NCBI GenBank assembly: GCA_003427395.1
Contig: BFEA01000004.1
Span: 8,612,993-8,676,992 of the forward strand
DNA length: 64,000 nucleotides
DNA from: Chara braunii
Lineage: Eukaryota; Streptophyta; Charophyceae; Charales; Characeae
Direction: 5' to 3'
The notes beneath the pieces were generated by a model that saw nothing but the letters and a program-made list of their open reading frames with translations, had not been told where the DNA came from and ran no database searches. Below are positions 22,304 to 34,474 of this stretch, in pieces. The position numbers and the translations under genes were made by a program. The stretch's first letter is position 1. Every line of letters begins with the position of its first letter.

Positions 22304-22920
22304 CATGGCTGCGCCCGACCCAGACCCGGACAGCTCATGTCCGGGACCGGACGCATGTCCAGTCAGGTCCAGACGTCCGGACTTCCAGACACATCCTGAC
22401 CTCCGGGCATGCATGGTTCCGGACGGTCCGGACCGGTAAACAGGTCTGGAAATGTCCGGACCATTAAAAATAAATAAAAATAAATAAATGATTTAAAAAT
22501 CTGAAAACAAAAGTATGTTATGCAGAATAACAATGCAAAAACATTTTTGCCTCAGAGTCATGTCAGAATTCCTAACCAAACTTGAGTTAAAACTTAAAAG
22601 TCAAAACTATAAAAAACTTTAAAAAAGACTTTAAAAACTAATAAAAAGTAATGAATTATTAATAATTAAAAAAATGGGGGTGTCTAATAAATTATTATAG
22701 AGAGAGAGCATGTCCGGAACCCCCAAAAAATCATAAACGGGCCTGAAAACCCCCCAGAACAATTTTGGCTCCTCAGTGGGGAAGGGTCCTGGACCGTTTT
22801 TTTTTTTTTTTTTTTTTCCTCGAAATTTGGCAGATCTGGACCTTCCAGACCAGACGTCTGGAGTCCGGACTGAATCCAGACCATCTGGACGGCAGTCTCA
22901 ACGTCCGGATTGTAGCCATG
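22304..22920. mobile_element. hAT-like non-autonomous element A (CATGGCT termini)
   Basis: 617 bp bounded by CATGGCTGC / GTAGCCATG inverted ends and an exact 8-bp duplication GTATTTTA (22,296-22,303 and 22,921-22,928). Both subterminal regions are dense in TCCGGAC/GTCCGGA. The middle contains the same conserved core as the 10.2 kb element. No transposase frame. Confidence 0.75.
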
Positions 22921-22969
22921 GTATTTTACAAATTTTATGTGAAGTTTTCATGCCTTATCATGAGAAGAA

Positions 22970-23108
22970 GAGTAAAAGACATGTCCTTTGGGACATCCGT
23001 CAAAATTGTAACGATACAGAGAAGATTAGCATGGCCCCTGTGAAAGGATGACAAGCAAAAATAAAAAAATGGTCCAAATGAAAAAGGGGGAAAAAAAGGA
23101 GTAAAAGA
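22970..23108 (+). pseudogene. U6 snRNA retrocopy 2 with target duplications
   Basis: 22,982-23,079 match U6 along most of its length (GTCCTTTGGGACATCCG, ATACAGAGAAGATTAGCATG, AATGGTCCAAAT), with a divergent 3' third. Direct repeats GAGTAAAAGA at 22,970-22,979 and 23,099-23,108 flank it. Confidence 0.88.
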
Positions 23109-23221
23109 GATTCAGAGAAGATGGTGGAAGAAAGAGAACAATGTCTATAAATAGGGTGAGGGAAAGAGCTTAGCGGAGACGGAGGAAAGGAAGCAAGCAT
23201 TTGACAGTTCATGCCACGTAC

Positions 23222-23275
23222 CTCCTTTTCTGTCCGAAGATGCTTAATGGTTTCCTCTTTTGCAGCTACTTGGAG
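23222..23275 (-). CDS. Coiled-coil gene, exon after the AT-AC intron
   Basis: The 54-nt exon reads LQVAAKEETIKHLRTEKE and ends at a strong donor, GAG|GTACGT. Two acceptors are possible: CTCAG at 23,282 (adding Lys-His), or an AC at 23,277-23,276. The AC lies 11 nt after the A of CCTTGAC, a U12-type branch-site sequence. Both keep phase 0. The AC choice pairs with an ATATCC donor at 25,368. The product continues the coiled-coil rod. Confidence 0.7.
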
Positions 23276-24064
23276 GTGTTTCTGAGTCAAGGTTCCATGT
23301 CTTGAGGCAACGAATAGATGAGATAGTAAGAAACAAGAGAAGAAGAGTCGAAAGAAAGAGTACCGTGACAAATCTGGCTAGATAAAGAGCTGTAGAAGAG
23401 AGGGCGCGAAGGGAGGGTAAGAAGCTTTTGGCTGTCGAAACAATAACAAAGCAAAGCAAATGTCAAAGAGCGACAAAAACAGATATATGCACTCAACAAT
23501 TACACAACTATGGAAAATAACTAAAGAACCAACTGTTAGACGCAGGGGAGCCCATATAGTACCCAAAATAACTGAAAAAAAACTTTTCAAAAATCAAATC
23601 CCGGACCACAAGGACCTGTTCTTTTCTTTTTCTTCTCGAGTTTAAAATTTAAATTAATGAATTAATAAATAAAACCTATGTTTGCATGTCTTGTTGAGTT
23701 TCTTAGTTTACGTGCTCAACTTTCTTGCCTTCTTGAGCGAATATCGTGTATTGGTACTATTGCATGGTCAGAATACGTTGTGCCTTCAATCACTATCCCT
23801 TAGATTGAGGCTGTCATCTGAGGTTACCATTTTCCCAGCATCACCTACACCTCCTGCCAACAATTGGTGAAATGGGATGGGGAATAGTAAGCAGAATGAC
23901 TGCAGCCACATTCCATACGAAGGGAGCAGAAGGGTATGCTTGTGCTGCAACTTACCTGCGGAATGGAAACCCTACAACTCCCCAGAATAAAACGGAACCT
24001 TGGCCATAAGGCCAAACCCATTGAAGGAAAAACAGACAAGTAGACAGGCATACACACACACACA

Positions 24065-24113
<49 letters not shown>

Positions 24114-25106
24114 NNNNNNNNNNNNNNNNNNNNNNNNNNNNNNNNNNNNNNNNNNNNNNNNNNNNNNNNNNNNNNNNNNNNNNNNNNNNNNNNNNNNNNN
24201 NNNNNNNNNNNNNNNNNNNNNNNNNNNNNNNNNNNNNNNNNNNNNNNNNNNNNNNNNNNNNNNNNNNNNNNNNNNNNNNNNNNNNNNNNNNNNNNNNNNN
24301 NNNNNNNNNNNNNNNNNNNNNNNNNNNNNNNNNNNNNNNNNNNNNNNNNNNNNNNNNNNNNNNNNNNNNNNNNNNNNNNNNNNNNNNNNNNNNNNNNNNN
24401 NNNNNNNNNNNNNNNNNNNNNNNNNNNNNNNNNNNNNNNNNNNNNNNNNNNNNNNNNNNNNNNNNNNNNNNNNNNNNNNNNNNNNNNNNNNNNNNNNNNN
24501 NNNNNNNNNNNNNNNNNNNNNNNNNNNNNNNNNNNNNNNNNNNNNNNNNNNNNNNNNNNNNNNNNNNNNNNNNNNNNNNNNNNNNNNNNNNNNNNNNNNN
24601 NNNNNNNNNNNNNNNNNNNNNNNNNNNNNNNNNNNNNNNNNNNNNNNNNNNNNNNNNNNNNNNNNNNNNNNNNNNNNNNNNNNNNNNNNNNNNNNNNNNN
24701 NNNNNNNNNNNNNNNNNNNNNNNNNNNNNNNNNNNNNNNNNNNNNNNNNNNNNNNNNNNNNNNNNNNNNNNNNNNNNNNNNNNNNNNNNNNNNNNNNNNN
24801 NNNNNNNNNNNNNNNNNNNNNNNNNNNNNNNNNNNNNNNNNNNNNNNNNNNNNNNNNNNNNNNNNNNNNNNNNNNNNNNNNNNNNNNNNNNNNNNNNNNN
24901 NNNNNNNNNNNNNNNNNNNNNNNNNNNNNNNNNNNNNNNNNNNNNNNNNNNNNNNNNNNNNNNNNNNNNNNNNNNNNNNNNNNNNNNNNNNNNNNNNNNN
25001 NNNNNNNNNNNNNNNNNNNNNNNNNNNNNNNNNNNNNNNNNNNNNNNNNNNNNNNNNNNNNNNNNNNNNNNNNNNNNNNNNNNNNNNNNNNNNNNNNNNN
25101 NNNNNN

Positions 25107-25176
<70 letters not shown>

Positions 25177-25368
25177 TTGAAGAAGACAACTAATCTGCAA
25201 GGCGGAAAGGACCCAAAGCACAGGCCATGGATGAGGTTGACCCAAAGGAGGGAAAGGGAGGGGCTAGGAGGGAAAGGAGACAGGAGCAGATAGGCCGGTA
25301 GGTATATAGGATGGAAATGGAAAGAAAAACGCTCGTAGGATCCTCTTGCTAATCAAAAAAGTGGATAT
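23276..25368 (-). other. Candidate U12-type AT-AC intron
   Basis: The 5' end reads ATATCCACTT (consensus RTATCCTTT, first six bases matching). The 3' end has CCTTGAC with the branch A 11 nt before a terminal AC, inside the usual minor-intron spacing. Phase 0 on both sides. No GT donor downstream of the 25,369 exon gives a compatible frame. The intron contains a (GA)n tract and a 993-base gap. Confidence 0.55.
24046..25174. repeat. (CA)n/(GA)n microsatellite around an assembly gap
   Basis: (CA)n at 24,051-24,067, (GA)n at 24,068-24,113, Ns at 24,114-25,106, then (AG)n at 25,107-25,174. Open frames running through the Ns are not genes. Confidence 0.95.
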
Positions 25369-25505
25369 GGCAGCGGCTGCAGCAGCTTCATCCTTATCAG
25401 CCTGCAGAGCTATGATGGTTGCTTCCAGCTCAGATATCCTGACATCTTTTCCAGCCATTGTGTGCATCAAACTCCTGATCTCCTTCTCTTGTTTCTGTGC
25501 TTTGC
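25369..25505 (-). CDS. Coiled-coil gene, exon ending in an Ala run
   Basis: The acceptor AACGCAG is followed by GC, which with the previous exon's last G makes Gly. The exon then reads KAQKQEKEIRSLMHTMAG, KDVRISELEATIIALQADK and DEAAAAAA. The heptad pattern (I-x2-L-x3-I-x2-L) is clear. No GT donor follows in frame; the exon ends cleanly before ATATCC, a minor-spliceosome 5' splice-site motif. If instead a GC donor at CTGCAG|GCTGAT were used, the Ala run would be lost, but that site is a poor match. Confidence 0.75.
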
Positions 25506-25639
25506 CTGCGTTAAGTCAAACGTAATGTATACACCAAACGTGCTTAGTGATTCCCTGAACATCTGAAACAGACCTACCCTTGCAAAGGTATCACTCCTTA
25601 TCCTGTTTGCCGGTTAGGACTCCCCTTTTTCATAAATCT

Positions 25640-25736
25640 TCCCCTATTTTCCAGTTGTGCTAACACAGGACAAAACAGCAGGCAGGGTACACAGGATGGA
25701 ACAGCAGGCAGAAAAAGGAGTTTGCATAAAAGTAAA
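25640..25736 (+). mobile_element. Possible left part of LINE-C before the insertion train
   Basis: GCAGAAAAAGGAGTTTGCAT resembles the GTAGAAAAAGGAGTGTGGCA of the 36.55 kb LINE, and directly precedes target copy T1. It may be the ORF2 sequence into which the other elements inserted. Weak. Confidence 0.3.
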
Positions 25737-26473
25737 ACAGAGAAAGATTCTAAGGTAGCAAGGAGACAGGTTATTCAGACAAAGGATCAGGGGGGTTTGG
25801 GCATCCTCGACCCGGGACAGCAGATCAAAGCACTCCAATCTAAATGGGTTATCAAATTGCTCACACAACCCCATCTCCGCTGGGTTCCATTGGTTTTGGA
25901 CAATATACGAGGGATGGCTAAGTATAAAACTCCGCCTAATATGGAAGGAATGTTCTGTTTTTTTTGTAAAGGATGGGCCAAAAGGGGAAGAGAAGGAATA
26001 CAGCGGGGGGAGGATGAGTCGACCAGGAGTTCGTATTGGGCCCAAATACTTAAGATATGGACAGATATATTCCCGGCAAGAGTAAGACATTAAGGACGAA
26101 GGAGGAAGTGCCTTGGCAACCGCTATTTTGTAATCCATGGTTGAAGGACCCCCAAGGAAAACCAAGGACACTCACAGCAAAGGATGCCAAGTGGGGAAAC
26201 TGGTTGGAACATGGAATATGGCAAGTGAAACATCTATGGTCAGAATCGAATGGAAGATGGAAAACGGGTAGAGAGCTGAGGGAAGAAATGAAGAGGTGTC
26301 ATAGACTAATTGAAAACCTGAATGACATATTAATCTCCATTCCGGAGGATTGGACGAGGATGTTGAGGGGTCCATACAAATGGGGATGGGATGATTGGGC
26401 AACTTGGAGTCATAGTGTAGAACCTCAGCAAGCCTTTTGAATTGGTCAGGAGGTAGGACCAGATAAACAGTGG

Positions 26474-27226
26474 TTGGAAGCGGATATGTATTCAATCTTT
26501 ACCCCAGGCACCACAGTGAGTCACTTAGATAAGGACTCAAGGGTACCGATCACCATCAGGAAGGATCTCTTGAGAAAAGTCATAGAGAATGACGAATTCA
26601 CAATATATGCTCCAACGATCACCATTCAGAATCTAGAGGTGGATCCAGTTGAATGGGCATGGAACATCAAGGGAAGCTCGTCACGAGCGGTCAAGAAAAT
26701 TAACATACTTCAGTATACGGCTAAATGGGGATATCGGCTTAGAAGAAAGTCGAACCACTTGGATAGGCCTTTGGCGATAAGATGGGAAAAAAGGGTGGGC
26801 ATACCAAGACAACAGGTAGGCAAAATACCATGGTCAAGCCTCCATGGTATCAGGTTGGGCAAGATCCGGAGTATGCAGTGGCTTATATTCCATGTGGCAC
26901 TTCCAGTCAACGTCTGGTTATATGAAAAAAGGAGTAGGCAGCATAGGGAAGAAATACAACAAGACTGTACTATGTGCACTGACAAAGAGCCTGAAGCGCT
27001 GGTACATTGCTTACTTAGATGTACGGAAGCAGAATACATATGGGCCATGGCCGGTATACTTTGGGAGCGTACTACGAACGTTCTCTTTCCAAGTAACAGA
27101 AGGCTCTTGCTTATGGGAAGGGAAGTACCTAAGAGATGGAAGGAGAGTGAAAAATACATCTTTCAGCTATTGAGACAGTATACATTGTGGATTATCTGGA
27201 AACGGAGATGTCAACGGGTGAAGTGA
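26474..27226 (+). pseudogene. LINE-A ORF2 C-terminal part (zf-RVT)
   Basis: In order: IQNLEVDPVEWAWNIKGSSS, ILQYTAKWGYRLR, then the zf-RVT block GIRLGKIRSMQWLIFHVAL, PVNVWLYEKRSRQHREEIQ and the zinc ligands CTMCTDKEPEALVHCLLRC (C-x2-C, H-C, C). It ends TLWIIWKRRCQRVK. The match to the LINE-B copy is clear. A 76-bp tandem duplication (27,146-27,297) closes the frame early, just where ORF2 should continue (ISKSLMTRMEARTILYNLLE at 27,297 onward). Confidence 0.85.
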
Positions 27227-27297
27227 AAAATACATCTTTCAGCTATTGAGACAGTATACATTGTGGATTATCTGAAAACGGAGATGTCAACGGGTGA
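27146..27297 (+). repeat. 76-bp tandem duplication in LINE-A
   Basis: Two copies (27,146 and 27,222) of a 76-bp unit beginning AGTGAAAAATACATC, differing by one base (CTGGAAAC/CTGAAAAC). Confidence 0.9.
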
Positions 27298-30200
27298 TTA
27301 GCAAAAGTCTGATGACCAGGATGGAAGCCAGAACCATACTCTATAATCTATTGGAAGCAGACATTAGGGCTCAATGGCAGAGGATCAAAATACAAGCAGC
27401 AGTAAACCCTGAAAAGGCGAAGGCCATTCTCACGAAATTTCAGAATAAGGTATTGGCCAGTGGCAAAGCTGCGACCATAGAGGGACAGAGACTGATTTTT
27501 CATTGGTTTACGGAGGACAGATCAGAGGTGTCCTTGGGGGTCCAAGGAATGAAACAGGAAATAGGACTACCATAGGGATAGGAAATGGGAGAGAAAGTGG
27601 AGGTCAGTGGATTGATGTTTAATAAAAGCTATAGTTAAGGGTTTAGGGTTTAGGGTTTGGATAGACTTACACAGACAGGGTTTGGAATGGTAATGTTTTT
27701 CAGGAGGATTTCATGAGAGACACACAGATTATGCTCTTACAGCTTTAAAAAAAAAAAAAAAAACTCTGTTCAAATTACCCGGAAGAGACTTGATACGGAT
27801 TGGTTACCAAATGGCAAGGAGGCAGGGTTGGACAAGTCCGAGTGATCAGGAGGGATTGGTACAACACAGAAACAAGCAAGGATTTCAACAACGCGCAAGG
27901 AGACCTGATTTGAGAAACGGATCCTGGAAACAGGAGATGTTGGGCAAAGCACCTCCGGATCAGAACTCTAAAGAGAAAGCTTCGGACTCATACCACCACA
28001 TTCGGGGAGATACAGTCGGGGTCTGGAGCTACGCCAATGGAAGGCGAGAGCAAGGGAGGAGAGTTTAAAAAAAAATAATACTTCCAAGTGAGGGGCAGGG
28101 TTTAGGGTTTAGGGTTTAGTAGACCTCAAAAGAAGGGAGAAGGCTTAATGGGTTAGGGGATGCAGCGACTTACGGGCAGGGCCGATGAGGGGGAGAGCAC
28201 AGGCATATAGAAATAATGGGCGAGCTTTTTCTAGATGACATAGCACTATCTGGCAGAGCTGTTTTTTTCAGGTCTGAGAGGAAAGAGGGAGTCAAGGCAA
28301 GCTGACAGTCAATCCTTCACCGTTGGTGGGGCAATCAATGCTGTTCAGGGGTCCTCCGGCCAAACGGGACGAAGCGTGAGTTTTGATGCTCCCCAGAATA
28401 GAAGGAGCCAGGACCATAAGGCCCTGCATTTATTTAAAAAAAAAAAAAAAAAAAACAGAGAAAGATTGAAAAACCAAGTTTCGCGTGAGCACCGTACCAC
28501 AGCGCTAATTCGCGCCTCCGCGCCGGCGCGGGTTTCCCTACTCACGGGAACCGTCGCGCGCGCAGTTGCGCGCATCTCCACCTCGGCGAAGTCGCAAGGA
28601 AGGCAAGGAGCGAAGGAGAGTGTGCGAAGCCACTTTGCGCCACGCCTCCGGGTGTGGCCCAACCTAGGGTCGGAAAGGGACAGACAAAGACAAAAGAGAG
28701 AAGAAAGGGGAGAGGAGAGGAAGAAGAAGCAACGACCCACCAGAGAAAAAGGGAAACGGGGATAAATAGGAAAAGACAAAGAGTCTGAGGAAGGGAAAGG
28801 AAGGAGAGGCGAGAGAACCGTACCGAACGAAGGGGAGCAGATCGTACATACAAGGCAAGCACACAATCATAATGAGTGGACAGAAGGAACAGAACAACAA
28901 TCCATTTCTCCATCATTACGATCGACAAGGAGTGAGTGTTTTGGCGGCTTTCTAAGGTGAGATAGTACACCCCTTCCCCCGACCCATCGCGTCCATGAGC
29001 CAACGGAGGACAAGCGAAGTCGAGAAGAGGAGACAACTTGAGGCGCCCGAAAAGAGAGGAAAAGCAACCACGAGGCACAAACACGGCTGATTGCTAACAT
29101 AGGAGGAAACCTATTCGGGAAACAGTCACGACGGTTTTGATACATAGAGCTAACATAGAAAGGAAAGATGCACGAGAAACACCAAGGAGGGATAGGCACA
29201 AAAGAGGCATGAGGGCTGCGGTAGAAGAAGATCGATCAACACGATTTTGAACAGGCTTCGGACAAAGTCTGGTCTCACAACACCAGCGAATGTAGCCTTA
29301 TTGTCTACTTGAAAATAGCAACTGACCTCCCGCACCAAAAAGGATAGGAGAAAATAGCGCCAACGCCCAGAAGAAACCAACCGAGAGGAAATCTACTCCC
29401 GCTCACCCATAGCCCATACCAAAGAATGATAACTTAGTCTCTCCACGCCCGATTCTTCACCCACACACATCTCCTCACTGAAATCCAAAAGTAGGTGAGC
29501 ACCTCACAAGCACCAGCGACAACAACACACACCTAAAAGCCTAGCCAACCCCCAAAAGCATCTAACGCCCAACACCCCCACCAACCCCGCAAACCCCGCG
29601 TCACAACCGACTGGTGAATACCAAACCCCCTCACTACCTACCCACCGTTCCCCTCTCACTCTCGCCCGATCTTCGCACCCGCGACACCGCCCATTTAACG
29701 GATCCCAAACACCACAGATCAAGAACGAAGAGGAAACAGGAGAAGACACCCACGAAACGAAATAGCAAACAATTCATTAACAAAGGAATATTCTTTCAGA
29801 CAATTTGTACACATTCCCCAACTGTGAATAAAAATTGAGCTTTTGTTAAAACTGATTACTTATTTAATTTAAGGATTATTGTCGCTAACAATCAATTATT
29901 CACTATTGATAAATTGGTGTATGCATTCTTTAACCAAGTTTAAGACTTTTCATAATAGTATTTTGATCCTTACTCCCCTAGCAAGAACATGTTTCGTAGC
30001 TGTTCCATAACCGTCTTCCCATAGAGTCCTCGCTGCCCGTCGATCATCCCTGAAGCTTGGTTTGCCGCTTTCTCTGTTTTCCTGCACAGATCTCTACGAA
30101 TCGCTACATTCACCGCCTGAGCCAAAACCGAAATCCCCGGATGGGAAGGCGAAACGCTGCCAATTTTTTTCGATCTTGAGATCAGACTCCTCTAAGCATT

Positions 30201-30603
30201 GAGAAGGAACGAGAGAACCTCGTGACCGAGGCGTGGTCCCAAGTATCGCCCCAGCACCCATTACTTAATCTTGATCAGTAGGAACAGGCTCCAAGAAGAC
30301 ACAGGATCCCCTCTTGTCTCATACATTCATTGATTAGCACAAAGGAACTAGACCCACGACAGTCCGCTGCCCAGCATATATCACACGAGTTCGCCCCTAT
30401 TTCACACCAGGGAGCAGCCATGGTGGGCACCTATCTCCAAGCGGCTCGCAGAGCATTAGAAAAACAGAACAGAGCCCGAAACATCTCCATAAGCAGCACC
30501 AGCTAATTCGCAGGGCACAGACAATCCTTCACAAGCATCATCCGAAGGAACCCAAAAGTCAGTCTCTGCTCCAAAAACGCTGGGACAAAGAGCAATAAAT
30601 TTT

Positions 30604-32869
30604 TTGATGAACCGAACAGAAATAAAATCAGAAATAGTCAAAACAAAGGAGACAATCAAGGACTCAAATGGAAAAGAAATGGAAGTGGAAATCTGGGAAT
30701 ATCCAGAACAACAACTAAAGTCTCTCAATTATTTGTATGAGAAACATGTTGTGCTCTTCAACTTCACCAACAAGAACCGTGACCTACCCCTGAACGCGAA
30801 AAGGAAATGGGTCGTAAATAGACTAAGGGAATTAAAGAGCGTCCCAGGAACCGAACCTGATGTGTCCTATCACAGACGGGCCAAATTCACCATCATGGTG
30901 TTGTGTGTGGATCCAACCTACACACAATTTCTCATCTCATTGAGCTCCCTGAAGTGCAAAGGATCAGTGGTCACAATCCAGGCCTGGAAGCCACCCAGAG
31001 AGCCCCAAGCAGAGGCCTCAAGGCATCGCCAAACGATGCTAAGGAATCACTTATGGGTCCAATTTGAAAACTTATCGGAAGGACTGCACAATTTTGTCCA
31101 AAAGCGGCTGCAAGAAGAGTACTCGAATAACCCAATCATAGACTGGTTGCCAGCCAACCCCAACTTCATGGTTCCCAATCATGACGCAAGAGTGGCATGC
31201 CTGGAGGTCTCAACAGGCACGCCACCAAAATTCCCTGATGTCTGGATTTTCAGGAAAAAGGGTCAGAAACTCAACGTCTTCATTTCCACGAAAGCAACCC
31301 CTATTGTTTCAAATGCAAAAACAAGGGACATTTGGGGGTACATTGCCAACAGGCAGGAGATTCAGGGAAGAAATTACACTCAAACAGTCCATGCTGGTCG
31401 AGTGCAACACAAAACCAGGAATCCGGTACATCAACGATGCCCAATACAGGGGCTGGATCTTCGACGATAACCTGGAAAATCCCAAATGGATCTGGGTTCT
31501 GCAAGGGGAACCAAAGCTCAAGCCTGATATCTACCCACCCTACGACAGCAGATGGAGAATGGTAGGGCCGAAAAGAATGGAGGACAAATCAACAGGATTC
31601 ATAACGGAGCAAGTCATCAGCGAAACAGGTCTATTGGACAAGAAACAAAGATTGAAGACAATGAATGAACTCTATGCGATCGGGCAAAACGCAGAAAAGA
31701 CCTACCTGGAAAGCCAAAGGGCCTGAGCTGTTCCCGAAAGGGGACAATCCTCGACTTGCTCAACACCCAAATCTCTTCCTGCCAATCAAAGAGGTAACGA
31801 TAGCCTGCAGATAGACAGATCTCTCGAAGGAAAATCAGACGAAACTAAGAACGGAACAACATCATCTGCGTCAGTCAAAGAGAGACACAAATCAGTAGGA
31901 CTGGCAAATGCACTAAGTGACGATATGGAAATGGACGACTGTAAACACAACAAGCAAGACAACGACAACCAGGAGGGAACGAAACATGCAACTAGCGGAA
32001 CAGGCGCAACGGAAATGGAGGAAGACAACACCCAACAAAACAGCAAGGAGGAAGACATGGAGGATTCAGGAAACAACACAGACGACGGAAGTCAGAAAAC
32101 CGACCCGAGTGGTAGCGGAAAGAGAATTAGATCAGAAAAGAGTTCAAACAGTTCAACAGCGAACCAACAGGACTCAAGCAAAGAAGAATCGAGGGAGAAC
32201 TGAGACGAAGAGGAGTCCGGGGATGAATCAGATGATGATGATGAGGACGTGGATGAGCAAGAGGGCGAAGATGACTCAGACTCTTATGACTACGTGCGAC
32301 AATATGTCCGCTCTCTAAAATTGGAAAGGGAAGTGGAGCTAGAAGTAAGATTAGCCCACCACAAACACCTACGTAACCTCCGAGCTGCAACCAAGGCTGA
32401 AGATACCATAAGCCTGGAAAACAAATTTGAGGTACTAAAAAAAGAGAGAGAGCTGAATGAATTTTACGCTGCACGTTATGCCATGAAAACGAGGGTAGAC
32501 AATAACAAAATCCATGTGGATCAGAGGAAATACAAACGGCACTTCACCTGGCCCAAATCATATGCTGACCAAAGAACACAAGGGACGTCCAAAAAACACA
32601 GGACAGCAGGAGTTCATAACATAACCAAAGAAAGTGTTCAGGACTTGGCCTCCTCAACAATGAAAGAAGAGTCTGATGAGCACCTTAGAAAGCAAGCAGC
32701 CATCCTCGAGGCACAAGTGAACGTCCTGAGGGACCAAAACAGGGAACTGGGCGACAACTGTCTCACCCTCGAGGATGTGGCAACAGGAGAACACAAGGAA
32801 ATAGAAGCAGCAGCCAGACTCGATGCACGCAGCAACCCCAGCAGAAAAACAGTAATCCCATATCGTTGA
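30604..32869 (+). pseudogene. LINE-B ORF1 (nucleic-acid-binding, CCHC)
   Basis: The N-terminal part (30,604 to about 31,240) reads KKNRDLPLNAKRKWVVNRL-type sequence, then FTIMVLCVDPTYTQFLISL, a compact alpha/beta region like those before zinc knuckles in plant LINE ORF1. A frameshift leads to a perfect knuckle at 31,305-31,346, CFKCKNKGHLGVHC (C-x2-C-x4-H-x4-C). Another shift leads to WIFDDNLENPKWIWVLQGEP and a long acidic C-terminal part (DESDDDDEDVDEQEGEDDSD) followed by a helical segment, LKLEREVELEVRLAHHKHL. In-frame TGA stops at 31,724 and 32,201. ORF1p would coat LINE RNA. Confidence 0.75.
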
Positions 32870-33385
32870 AACAATGACTTTGAGACATGGGAGATCGCAA
32901 ACCACAAATCCAATTCAATGATTTCAGTTGTGGGCCAAGATTGATCACAGAACTCCCTGAGGCAGTTGATATCGGACAACGTCCCAACAACAATCCAGAT
33001 TTTGGGCTTCAAGAGGGCAAGCACAGAAGAATGGACGGATAAAGACAACGAAAAACAGGTAGCTCATTTGAGATCGCTGGTCTTGGAATTAGAAGAATCA
33101 GCGATCCTCAAGGGAGACCCTTGCTGGGTCCCGTGGCAGGCTGTAGAATGAATGCCCTATGGCCTACTGGGAGGACAAATAACAGCAGAGAGAGTAGCAC
33201 TGAGCAGCGCACTCGTCACATTCTTGGCACTCTTCACACGACACCAAGGCAGCTAGGAGTGAAGATGATGGGGGCCATCTCACACAAGAAGGTCATTGAG
33301 GGAGAGAGGGCAATCCTAGTGCCAACAGGCTCCTAGAGGACCGACTAACCCAGTAGCTCACGAGGGGCCGAACTGAGCTAAAACG

Positions 33386-34474
33386 ATGGGGGATTTGGGA
33401 GTACGAATTGATGCCCCCCCAAAACAAAGGAAATTCGGACCCCGCAAGCCTAAACTGGACCTCAAAATCATCTCATGGAATGTCAATGGCATACCCTCTC
33501 TCTTAACAAATCAGAAGAAATGGGACAATTTTGCTCACGATCTAAACTGGTATGGAAGAAACCAACCAGACATTCTCTGTATCCAAGAAACACACCCAAC
33601 AAACTCCGACGAACACCAAAGAATCCAAGAACAATTTACAAAGAAATTGAAATGGGTAAAAGAAGCAATCTGGGCCCATACCCCTCGCCCCAGCTCAGCA
33701 GGTGTAGCCATCCTAACACATGCCAACTCCAAAGATGCAAATAAAATTCAGAAAGGAAGCTCAGACCGAGACTCAGAGGAAGGAAGATGGGCGTGGACAG
33801 ACATAGAAATTTACGAAGAAAGGTTCAGAATCATGTTCATATACAACCCAAACGAGTTGAGCTCAAGAACCAGATTCACAAAAAAACTGCTACAGAGGTG
33901 TGGTATGGATGAACAACTTATCATGGCAAGGGATTGGAATGCCACTCTTGACCCAAGTAAGGACCGGTTCTATGGTGGTTCCTCAAGATCAGAACAGACG
34001 TCATGGAGCGAAGCCCTACCTATCCACGAGCTGATGACAGGAAAAGACCTTTACACTCTCCTACAGAGTTCTATATCCAGACACCAAGGAAGTCTCCTAT
34101 TTGAAACGGAACAGAAGCGGACACATCTCCACATCTCGCATAGACTACTTCCTGGTATCAAGCACACTCATAGGTGCAGTACACATAGAGAAATAGGAAC
34201 CCTACCACGTTACACAAGTCTAGACCACAAACCTATCATCTTATCGCTCAAATTAGGAACAACCCCATCCAAAGGATGCATTTTTTTCAAAATCAACAAT
34301 TCCTTGCTAGACACACCGGAGATGAGAGAAGCAGTCCTCTCAGTTTGTCTCAATCATGACTACACTAACCATAACTTCACAAATCTAGTAGCAGCGCTAA
34401 AAGACTCAACAACGAAAGCATCCAGAATAATAGCTTCTCGTGAAAAAACAGAGAAGAACTTAAACAAGCAATGA
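33386..34474 (+). pseudogene. LINE-B ORF2 endonuclease domain (APE type)
   Basis: Apurinic-endonuclease-like motifs in order: IISWNVNGIPSLL (Asn), ILCIQETHPTNS (catalytic Glu), IMFIYNPNE, MARDWNATLDP (the GDWN motif with Gly changed to Arg) and TSLDHKPIILSL (the terminal Asp-His). This enzyme nicks target DNA for target-primed reverse transcription. One frameshift-like loss precedes the last motif, where SRIDYFL-type sequence is scrambled. Confidence 0.87.

Larger units (their letters stand above)
25750..28454 (+). mobile_element. LINE-A, 5'-truncated copy with poly-A and target duplication
   Basis: Starts within ORF2 (ARRQVIQTKDQGGLGILDPG) and runs through the linker (EHGIWQVKHLWSESNGRW) and zf-RVT to a 3' UTR and poly-A ending about 28,454. 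It is flanked by ACAGAGAAAGATT at 25,737-25,749 (T1) and 28,455-28,467 (T2). The 3' UTR contains TTTAGGG repeats (27,638 and 28,098) and an A17 run at 27,746. A frameshift occurs near 26,090. Confidence 0.88.

Noticed and set aside
23845-25245. Very long open frames on both strands through 24-25 kb
   Set aside because: They run through 993 Ns and GA repeats; poly-Ser-Leu and poly-Arg-Glu translations are artefacts.
25330-25340. GT donor at GAGC|GTTTTT for the 25,369 exon
   Set aside because: Gives phase 2, which does not fit the only coiled-coil frame of the next exon.
27638-28120. Telomere or chromosome end
   Set aside because: Only short TTTAGGG runs within LINE 3' UTRs.
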